This document shows positions 1-6,191 of a stretch of DNA of 18,999 nucleotides, piece by piece. The position numbers and the translations under genes are program-made. Positions within the stretch are counted from its first letter, which is position 1. The number at the start of each line of letters is the position of its first letter. The notes below the pieces were generated by a model that searched no databases, was not told where the DNA came from, and was given only the letters and a program-made list of their open reading frames with translations. The stretch comes from Betaproteobacteria bacterium RIFCSPLOWO2_02_FULL_62_17 (GTDB lineage Bacteria; Pseudomonadota; Gammaproteobacteria; Burkholderiales; SG8-39): assembly GCA_001770355.1 (NCBI GenBank), contig MEQV01000204.1, positions 2,934 through 21,932 of the forward strand. The letters run 5' to 3'.

Positions 1-942
1 GAAGCGCTGCAGGCGCCGCTGATGATGACCCGCCACGGGCGCGGCGCGCTGTCGGACCGGCACTATCTTGCGCAGACCGTGATCGGCGGCAATCTGCTGT
101 GGCCCGAAGTGGACGCGGTGCTTGCCGTGGGCACGCGTTATCTCGAAGGCCATGCCTGGGGATCGGATGAGCGCATGAGGACCATGCGCGTCGAGATCGA
201 TGCCATGCAGGCGGAAAGGCCGGCTCGCGCGGACCTGACCCTCATCGCGGGCGCGGGCGCGGCGCTCGCGGCCATCAAGGCAGCCCTGCCCTCGCAAGCG
301 CGCGCGTCGCGCCGGACCGAACTCGAGGCTGTGAAGCAGGCGGCTTTGAACAAGATTGCCGTGCTCGAGCCGCAGAAATCGTGGTCGGATGCGATCCGCG
401 CGGGCTTGCCGGATGATGGCATCGTGGTGGCCGACATCACGCAGATCGGCTTCTACGGATGGAATGGATTTCCCTGCTACAGTCCGCGCAGCATCATATA
501 TCCGGGCTACCAGGATTCTCTCGGTTACGGCTATGCGACCTCGCTGGGCGTCAAGGTGGCGCATCCGGACAGACCGGTGGTGGCGATCTGCGGCGACGGC
601 GGCTTCATGTTCACCATGCCGGAGATGGCAAGCGCCGTGAATCACGGCATCAACAGCATCGCCATCGTGTTCAACGACAGCGGTTTCGGCAACGTGCGCC
701 GCACCCAGAAACTTCAATTCGACGGGCGCTACCATGGCAGCGACCTAAAGAATCCCGACTTCATGGAACTGGCAAAGTCCTTCGGCATCCTCGGGCTGCG
801 CTCGGGGTCGCCCGCCGAGCTGACCCGGCATGTCACGCAGGCGATTGCCGCGAATGCGCCCGCGCTGATCGAAGTGCCGGTCGGCGCCATGCCGCCCTGG
901 CAGCCGCTGTTACCGCGGGGGCGGGCGCGAGGGAAAGTTTGA
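1..942 (+). CDS. Thiamine-diphosphate-dependent enzyme, acetolactate synthase/benzoylformate decarboxylase-like (3' part)
   Basis: The reading frame is open from the first base, so the gene begins upstream; the first ATG pair (22-27) is internal. The visible 313 codons cover the rest of the central domain (DAVLAVGTRY near the start) and the whole C-terminal ThDP-binding domain. The ThDP/Mg motif starts at base 592 with GDGGF and ends with the Asn of FNDSGFGN about 27 residues later, as in the acetolactate synthase superfamily. Known members of this family decarboxylate or ligate 2-oxo acids; substrate specificity cannot be read from this half. A Bug-type binding protein and a UbiD decarboxylase follow on the same strand, which fits a role in organic or aromatic acid metabolism (inference). 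It could be a decarboxylase, a carboligase or a sulfoacetaldehyde/oxalyl-CoA type enzyme. Family assignment is secure, function open. Confidence 0.9.
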   Translation, partial: EALQAPLMMTRHGRGALSDRHYLAQTVIGGNLLWPEVDAVLAVGTRYLEGHAWGSDERMRTMRVEIDAMQAERPARADLTLIAGAGAALAAIKAALPSQARASRRTELEAVKQAALNKIAVLEPQKSWSDAIRAGLPDDGIVVADITQIGFYGWNGFPCYSPRSIIYPGYQDSLGYGYATSLGVKVAHPDRPVVAICGDGGFMFTMPEMASAVNHGINSIAIVFNDSGFGNVRRTQKLQFDGRYHGSDLKNPDFMELAKSFGILGLRSGSPAELTRHVTQAIAANAPALIEVPVGAMPPWQPLLPRGRARGKV

Positions 943-947
943 GCGCG

Positions 948-975
948 ACTTCGACGGACATCAGAGTGTCGAAGT
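948..975. terminator. Weak stem-loop just after the ThDP enzyme gene
   Basis: ACTTCGAC (948-955) is repeated inverted as GTCGAAGT (968-975), giving an 8-bp stem and a 12-nt loop six bases after the stop codon. There is no T-run after it, so a role as terminator or mRNA 3'-end stabiliser is only a possibility. Confidence 0.3.
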
Positions 976-1015
976 TGAAATTGCGGAGCGAGGCGCTTGC
1001 ACCGTTAAATAAAGG

Positions 1016-1063
1016 TCCCTGTTTGCGACGCGGTTCGCGCGCGAACCGCGTCGCAAACAGGGA
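1016..1063. repeat. Perfect 48-bp palindrome between the ThDP and Bug genes
   Basis: The two 24-base arms are exact reverse complements with no spacer. The left arm opens TCCCTGTTTGCGACG and the centre is TTCGCGCGCGAA. As RNA it would form a very stable hairpin; as DNA it could extrude a cruciform. It lies 73 bp after one stop codon and 50 bp before the next start. There is no following T-run, so it is not a textbook intrinsic terminator, although it could end transcription or protect an mRNA end. A genome-wide repeat family of extragenic palindromes is the main alternative. Confidence 0.85.
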
Positions 1064-1113
1064 GCAGAAAACCGCTAGAATCCGAGACCATGCGATTTTA
1101 TAGGGAGAGAATA

Positions 1114-2088
1114 ATGAAGCAATTGCAAGCCGTGGCGCCCGTCATCCTGGCGCTATTCGCAAGTGCCTGTTTCGCGCAGTCCTATCCGACAAAACCGCTG
1201 CGGGTGATGGTCGCGAGCGTGGCCGGCGGCCCCCCCGATATCATCATGCGCGGCTTCTCCGAGCCCTTGCGCCAGGAGTTCGGCCAGCCGATCATCATCG
1301 AAAACGTTCCGCAGGGTGACGGCATCGTCGCCGCGCAGAACCTGATCCGCGCTGCCAGCGACGGCTACAACATCCTGATGGCCAGTGCCGGACCCATCAC
1401 CGTCAATCCGGTGCTGCAAAAAAGCCTTCCCTACGACTCGCAGAAGGATTTCGCCCCCGTAGTGATGATTGCGCAGTTCAACAGCGTGTTCGTGGTCAAT
1501 GCCGCGGTGCCGGCAAATTCACTGCGCGAGCTGATTGCGCTGGCCAAAGCGAAGCCCGGTGCGATTACTTTCGGCACTGCCGGCACGCCCACCACCAGCA
1601 ACCTCTATGCGGAGTGGTTCCGCCACACCCAGAACGTCGATTTCTACAACGTTCCGTACAAGAGCAATCCCCAGGCCTTGCAGGCGGTCGTCGCAGGCGA
1701 AGTGCAGGCCACTGTTTTCGCCGCAGCGGCCGCCGTGGCGCAGGCCAGGGCCGGCAAAACCAAGGTTCTCGCCATCGTCTCTGACAAGCGCGTGGCAGGT
1801 TATCCCGATTTGCCCACGGTACGCGAACAGGGGCTGGATATTGTCATCCGCAACTGGTATGGCCTGTTCGCCAAGGCGGGCACGCCCCGGGAAATCGTCG
1901 ACCGTTGGAATCGCACTGTCTCGAAAGTGTCCCTGGACCAGGGCTTTCAAGACAAGATCCTGTTTTCCAACGGCATGGAGCGCGCTGCCCCCAGCGGTGA
2001 ATCGGCCGAAGTATTTGCCCAGTTCCTGGCCCGCGACCGGGCGCTGTACGTGCGTCTGCAGAAAGAAGGCCGGCTGAAAGTGGAATAG
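1114..2088 (+). CDS. Bug-family tripartite tricarboxylate transporter substrate-binding protein
   Basis: This encodes a 324-aa periplasmic solute receptor of the Bug (Bordetella uptake gene) type, which binds carboxylates for a TTT transporter. The start at 1114 is preferred over an in-frame ATG at 1090 because GGGAGAGA lies just before it and the protein then opens with a clean Sec signal (basic MKQ, hydrophobic stretch VAPVILALFASA, likely cleavage after CFA). The mature protein begins SYPTKPLRVMV and has the family features GGPPDIIMR, VPQGDGIVAAQNLIRA, SDGYNILMAS, the KDFAPVVMIA segment and PDLPTVREQG. No TctA/TctB membrane genes are in the window, as is usual for orphan Bug genes, which greatly outnumber transporters in Burkholderiales. 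UbiD follows 101 bp downstream on the same strand, so its ligand may be the acid that enters that pathway (inference). Confidence 0.93.
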   Translation: MKQLQAVAPVILALFASACFAQSYPTKPLRVMVASVAGGPPDIIMRGFSEPLRQEFGQPIIIENVPQGDGIVAAQNLIRAASDGYNILMASAGPITVNPVLQKSLPYDSQKDFAPVVMIAQFNSVFVVNAAVPANSLRELIALAKAKPGAITFGTAGTPTTSNLYAEWFRHTQNVDFYNVPYKSNPQALQAVVAGEVQATVFAAAAAVAQARAGKTKVLAIVSDKRVAGYPDLPTVREQGLDIVIRNWYGLFAKAGTPREIVDRWNRTVSKVSLDQGFQDKILFSNGMERAAPSGESAEVFAQFLARDRALYVRLQKEGRLKVE

Positions 2089-2189
2089 GGCAGTCCGCAC
2101 AAATCCCAGCAGAAAGGTCTCCGCGCCCTCGACAGCCGGGGCCAGAGATGGGAACATCCGCAATTCGCGATTCGGGAAGGAGAGGCAAC

Positions 2190-3800
2190 ATGGACAAGAA
2201 GGTCACGCGCAGCACCAACATCGATCTGGACAAATTCCGCCTGCGCCGCTTTGTCGAGCGGCTGGTCGACATGGGCGAGATGGAAGTGGTCAATAATCCG
2301 ACGCCGCTCGTCAAAATGAGCGAAATGATCGAGACCTCGAAAAAAGGCCTCTTGTTCAAGAAAGCCGGTCCGGAGCAGCTCGAGGTGGCGGCCAAGGTGC
2401 TGGGGGGCCGCAAACGCATCGCCGCGGCTTTCGACACCACACTCGACAAGCTTCATGACGAGTACTTCAAGCGGCTCAATACGCCGCAGCAGGTCGTGGA
2501 GATACCCTCCGCCGAGGCGCCGGTTCATGAAATCGTGATGACCGGCGAGGATATCGATCTCACCAAGTTGCCCTTCCATCCGCAGCACGAGTTCGACGGC
2601 AGCTGCTACCTGTCATCGGGCATCGACTACACGGTGGACCCTGTCAGCGGCCGCACCAACGTCGGCAGCCGCCGGCTTTCGCTCAGGAACAAGACTGAAA
2701 CCGGCACCAATGTCACCGCGCCTTCGGACCTGAAGCGTATTTACCAGGGCTGCGTGGCGCGCGGCGAAAAGCTGCCCATCACCTTCACCATCGGCGCGCA
2801 TCCGCTGGACATGTTCGCGGCTACCTCCCGCAAGCCCGGCGACGAACTGAATCTCGTCGCGGGGTTCCGCGGCGAGACCGTGGCGGTGGTGCGCAGCATC
2901 ACCAATAAGATCCTGGTGCCGGCCGATGCCGAAGTGATCCTCGAGGGCTACCTCGACGAGCACGGCTATGTCGAGCCCGAAGGTCCGTTCGGCGAGTACA
3001 TGGGCTATTACGGCGCCATTCACATGGATCCGGTATTCCATTGCACCGCGATCACCATGCGGCGCGATGCGATGTACCAGACCTTCCTGCATGGCTCTGC
3101 GTTCGACCTTGACCAGTCCGACGGCGCGGTCATGAGCTCGATGCGCGTCGAAGCCGAAGCCATGAAAATCCTGCGCCAGACGGTGAAGGAGCCTCTCGAT
3201 GTGTATCAGATAGAAACCTCGGGCGGCGCGAACACGCTGCGTGTGCGCATGCGCCAGCGCGTGCCGGGCGAAGCGCGCCAGGCGATCGCGGCGCTGATCG
3301 GCGGGATCATGCGACTGAAACATGTGTTCGTCTATGACGAGGACATCGACATCCATAACGACTCGCAATGCCATTGGGCCTTCGGCACGCGTTTCCAGGC
3401 CGACCAGGACATCGTCATTCTGCAGGGCATCATGGGCATGACCATGGACCCATCGCTGCAGGGCCGTCGCACCGGCGCGAAGTCGGGCTTCGATTGCACC
3501 CGTCCCTTTGGCAAGGATGGCCAGATTCCGCTCACGCGTTGCGCGGCCAAGACCTTCAAGCCGGGGGCCAAATTCAAGACCGCGGAGGAGGCACTGGCTA
3601 CCGGTCCGATGTTCTATGCCGCCATGGTCGAATCGCTGGGCAGCGAGGATGGCCGCGAAGTGGCGGCCGCGCTGGATGCCTTGCGCCAGAAAGGGAAACT
3701 GGGACGCGACCGCGACGGGCGCTATCACCTCGTCACCTCGAAACCGGGAAGCACCGGCATTGTCGGCGAGATGTACCACGATCCCAACGAAGGGACGTAA
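2190..3800 (+). CDS. UbiD-family prenyl-FMN-dependent decarboxylase
   Basis: This is a 536-aa protein of the UbiD family, which reversibly decarboxylates aromatic or alpha,beta-unsaturated acids using prenylated FMN. The ATG at 2190 has AAGGAGAG just upstream; an in-frame ATG at 2148 would add 14 unrelated residues. Visible features are an N-terminal alpha-beta region (1-110), the cofactor-domain entry DIDLTKLPFHP near 121-131, SRRLSLRNKTETGTN (160-174), and the hallmark EGPFGEYMG at 264-272, whose two Glu residues (264, 269) match the catalytic Glu pair of Fdc1/UbiD. Length is normal. No UbiX prenyltransferase gene is in the window, so the cofactor must come from elsewhere in the genome. The family is certain. 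The context of an organic-acid receptor and a ThDP enzyme argues for catabolic use rather than ubiquinone synthesis (inference). Confidence 0.93.
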   Translation: MDKKVTRSTNIDLDKFRLRRFVERLVDMGEMEVVNNPTPLVKMSEMIETSKKGLLFKKAGPEQLEVAAKVLGGRKRIAAAFDTTLDKLHDEYFKRLNTPQQVVEIPSAEAPVHEIVMTGEDIDLTKLPFHPQHEFDGSCYLSSGIDYTVDPVSGRTNVGSRRLSLRNKTETGTNVTAPSDLKRIYQGCVARGEKLPITFTIGAHPLDMFAATSRKPGDELNLVAGFRGETVAVVRSITNKILVPADAEVILEGYLDEHGYVEPEGPFGEYMGYYGAIHMDPVFHCTAITMRRDAMYQTFLHGSAFDLDQSDGAVMSSMRVEAEAMKILRQTVKEPLDVYQIETSGGANTLRVRMRQRVPGEARQAIAALIGGIMRLKHVFVYDEDIDIHNDSQCHWAFGTRFQADQDIVILQGIMGMTMDPSLQGRRTGAKSGFDCTRPFGKDGQIPLTRCAAKTFKPGAKFKTAEEALATGPMFYAAMVESLGSEDGREVAAALDALRQKGKLGRDRDGRYHLVTSKPGSTGIVGEMYHDPNEGT

Positions 3801-3821
3801 ACCGGGAAAGCTTCAGAACAG

Positions 3822-3849
3822 GGGGAAGCGACGCTCGCGTCGCTTCCCC
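3822..3849. terminator. Strong hairpin 1 after the UbiD gene
   Basis: GGGGAAGCGACG (3822-3833) pairs perfectly with CGTCGCTTCCCC (3838-3849) around the 4-nt loop CTCG, 21 bp after the UbiD stop. The 12-bp GC-rich stem fits a transcription end, though only a short TTC follows instead of a T-run. Confidence 0.6.
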
Positions 3850-3870
3850 TTCGGGGGAAAGAAGGGAACA

Positions 3871-3896
3871 GGGGAAGAGGGAGTCCCCTCTTCCCC
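3871..3896. terminator. Strong hairpin 2, tandem with hairpin 1
   Basis: GGGGAAGAGGG (3871-3881) pairs perfectly with CCCTCTTCCCC (3886-3896) around the loop AGTC. Its arms open with the same GGGGAAG as the first hairpin, so the two may be related copies. The pair probably insulates the UbiD transcript from the next gene. Confidence 0.55.
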
Positions 3897-3949
3897 CGTT
3901 ACCCCCAACGCCCCAAGCCGTGCATTGACTGTGGCACTGGAGGAAATGG

Positions 3950-5029
3950 ATGCCCGATCCGCGCGCGCAACGCTATGCGCAGGCGTTAGCGCTGTACGAG
4001 CGCAACGATCCCGGCGCCGCTGCGCTGTTCGAGTCGCTGCTGGCGGAGGACCCGGCGCATGTTGCAGCCCGCTACAAGCTGGCCAATCTGCGCAAGGAGG
4101 CGGGCGCGCTCGACGCGGCGATGGCGGGCTACACGGAGGTCCTGCGCCGCGATCCGGCCCATGCCGAGGCGATGAACAATCTTGGCGCCGTCCTGCAGAT
4201 GCGCGGCGACAATGCCGGCGCCGAGAACTATTACCGGCGCGCGATCGCGACCAACCCGGGGCTGGCGGCACCGGCGGCAAATCTCGGCCGCCTGCTGCAG
4301 ACCCTCGGGCGCATCGATGAAGCGGCGCGTGTTTTCTCCGATGCGCTTGAGCGCGGCCTCGATGCCGGCTTGTTTGGCCACCTCCTGGATGCGGCGAGCG
4401 GCCATGGCAGCGCGCGAGCGCCGGTTTCGTATGTGCGGGAAACGTTCGACGCGTTCGCCGCAGGATTCGAGCAGCACCTGGTCGGCGAACTGCGCTACGA
4501 GGTGCCGCGCAGGCTGGCGGCATTGGTCCTCGGCGATAACGAAGGCGGCGAGGGGCGGCGATTCGACATCCTGGACCTGGGCTGCGGAACCGGCTTGGTC
4601 GGAGACGCGCTGGGCGCGGTCGCCGCATCGCTGGTCGGGGTTGACCTTTCACCGAAGATGCTCGAAGAGGCGCGCCGCAAAGGCCGCTACTCGGCCTTGC
4701 ATGAAGCGGACATTCTCGAATGGCTGGTCAGCGCCCCGCGTGACCGATTCGACCTCGTCGTTGCCGCCGATGTCTTCATCTATATCGGGGAACTGGAACG
4801 CGTTTTCCGCGAGGTGGCGCGCGTACTGCGCAAGGCGGGAAAATTCGGATTTTCCGTCGAAACCTGCGTCGATGCGCCGTGGCGGCTGTTGCCGACGGGG
4901 CGATATGCGCAGTCGGACGGCTATGTCCTCGATCTGGCGTCACGCAACAGCTTGCGCATCGGCGGGAGGGTGCCAGTTGAAATCCGTGGCGGCGTGCCGG
5001 GCATGCTTTACTTCGCCGAAAAATGCTGA
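3950..5029 (+). CDS. TPR repeat protein fused to a class I SAM-dependent methyltransferase
   Basis: A 359-aa cytoplasmic protein with no signal or membrane segment. Residues 4-140 are tetratricopeptide repeats, visible as AAALFESLLAEDPAHVAARY, AAMAGYTEVLRRDPAHAEAM, AENYYRRAIATNPG and DEAARVFSDALERG. Residues 160-359 form a class I methyltransferase: SAM motif I DLGCGTG at 209-215, acidic D232 in VGVDLSPKM, and motif IV VAADVFIYIG at 271-280. GGAGG at 3939-3943 sets the start. The TPR part probably docks a protein or glycolipid partner; the methyl acceptor is unknown. It is followed 67 bp later by the beta-propeller gene on the same strand, so co-transcription is plausible. Architecture is clear, substrate unassigned. 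Confidence 0.88.
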   Translation: MPDPRAQRYAQALALYERNDPGAAALFESLLAEDPAHVAARYKLANLRKEAGALDAAMAGYTEVLRRDPAHAEAMNNLGAVLQMRGDNAGAENYYRRAIATNPGLAAPAANLGRLLQTLGRIDEAARVFSDALERGLDAGLFGHLLDAASGHGSARAPVSYVRETFDAFAAGFEQHLVGELRYEVPRRLAALVLGDNEGGEGRRFDILDLGCGTGLVGDALGAVAASLVGVDLSPKMLEEARRKGRYSALHEADILEWLVSAPRDRFDLVVAADVFIYIGELERVFREVARVLRKAGKFGFSVETCVDAPWRLLPTGRYAQSDGYVLDLASRNSLRIGGRVPVEIRGGVPGMLYFAEKC

Positions 5030-5096
5030 CGGTGCTCGGGCGGCGCTGATAAGCTTTGCCGGACAGTAACTCTCAACAGCCTGGAGCAGGACATTT

Positions 5097-6170
5097 ATGC
5101 GCTATCAACAGTTCGGCCTGACGGCATACGATCGCGAGCGTGCGACACCCGGATATACGCTGTATTCGCCGAATTTCGGCCACGAGACTTACCTGCTGGG
5201 CCTGCGCGGCGATGTCGTGCACCAGTGGCGCAATCACCCGCTGGTTCCGGGCAATTACGCCTACCTTCTCAAAAATGGCAACCTGCTGTGGGCGGGGCGC
5301 ACCAAGGAGGGCAATCTGCCCAATACCGGCGGCAAAGGCGGGTGGCTGCGCGAGCTCGACTGGGAGGGCAAGCTCGTCTGGGAATACCGCGACGACAATC
5401 AGCATCACGATTTCCGGCGCCTGGAGAACGGCAACACCGTCTACATCGCGTGGGAAAAGATGCGGCCCGAAAACATCAGGCGCGTGGTCGGCGGCGTGCC
5501 CGGGTCGGAAAAGGACGGCGTGATCTACGGCGATACCATTCGCGAGATCGACCCTTCCGGCAAGACCGTCTGGGAATGGCACTCGCAGGACCTCGAAATC
5601 GAGCGCTACCCCATCAACATGGTGGGACACCGCGAGGAGTTCGCGCACTGCAACGCCGTTTGTCCGCTGGCAAACGGCAACGTGATGCTCAGTTTCCGGC
5701 GCATCTCCACCATCATGATCGTCGACCGCGCCAGCGGCAAGCCGCGCTGGGAGAAAACCGATCTCACCTGGGGCATGCAGCACGACTGCGACATGCTTGC
5801 CAACGGCAATATTCTGTTCTTCGCCAACGGCCTGGACACCGGCCTGGCGCCCTATTCACGCGTGATCGAGCTGGATCCGGGTAGCGGCAAGACCGTCTGG
5901 GAATACAAGGGCGCGCCGCCCTGGACATTCTTCAGCCCGCACATCAGCGGCCAGCAGCGCCTCGCCTCGGGCAATACGCTGATCTGCGAAGGGCAGTGGG
6001 GGCGCATCTTCGAAGTGAGCCCGGACATGGAGATCGTCTGGGAGTACATCAATCCCCATTTCGATGTCGGCGGTGGCGGAGCGTTCAAGGGGAACTGGGT
6101 GTTCCGCTCATATCGCTACGCCGCGGATTCGCCCGAGATACGCGGGCGGCTGGGACCGGTGCAGCGATAA
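5097..6170 (+). CDS. Arylsulfotransferase-like/PQQ-like beta-propeller protein
   Basis: A 357-aa protein built from repeated propeller blades. A strand ending in a V/L-W-E-Y/W unit (GKLVWEYRDD, GKTVWEWHSQ, GKTVWEYKGA, MEIVWEYINP) alternates with a strand containing L-x-N/S-G-N (LLKNGNLLWAG, LENGNTVYIAW, LANGNVMLSF, LANGNILFFAN, LASGNTLICEG). His residues precede several of these (HHDF, FAHCN, MQHDCD, SPHIS), as in arylsulfotransferases, where His residues carry the sulfate; which ones would be catalytic here is not determinable. GGAGCAGG precedes the ATG. There is no N-terminal signal, so it appears cytoplasmic, unlike periplasmic ASST of enterobacteria. It converges on the molybdoenzyme gene with a 21-bp gap. 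It may act as a sulfotransferase or simply as a binding propeller. Confidence 0.8.
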   Translation: MRYQQFGLTAYDRERATPGYTLYSPNFGHETYLLGLRGDVVHQWRNHPLVPGNYAYLLKNGNLLWAGRTKEGNLPNTGGKGGWLRELDWEGKLVWEYRDDNQHHDFRRLENGNTVYIAWEKMRPENIRRVVGGVPGSEKDGVIYGDTIREIDPSGKTVWEWHSQDLEIERYPINMVGHREEFAHCNAVCPLANGNVMLSFRRISTIMIVDRASGKPRWEKTDLTWGMQHDCDMLANGNILFFANGLDTGLAPYSRVIELDPGSGKTVWEYKGAPPWTFFSPHISGQQRLASGNTLICEGQWGRIFEVSPDMEIVWEYINPHFDVGGGGAFKGNWVFRSYRYAADSPEIRGRLGPVQR

Positions 6171-6184
6171 AACGCGCCGGTCCC
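6152..6184. terminator. Possible bidirectional terminator between convergent genes
   Basis: GGGACCGG (6152-6159) is inverted as CCGGTCCC (6177-6184), an 8-bp GC stem that spans the propeller gene's stop codon. A second, alternative stem AAACGC/GCGTTT (6170-6175 with 6186-6191) overlaps it. It sits exactly between the two convergent genes, but lacks a clear T-run. Confidence 0.35.
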
Positions 6185-6191
6185 TGCGTTT

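Noticed and set aside
2613..3779. 388-codon open frame on the minus strand
   Set aside because: Antisense to the UbiD-family gene, His/Arg/Ala-rich with no motif.
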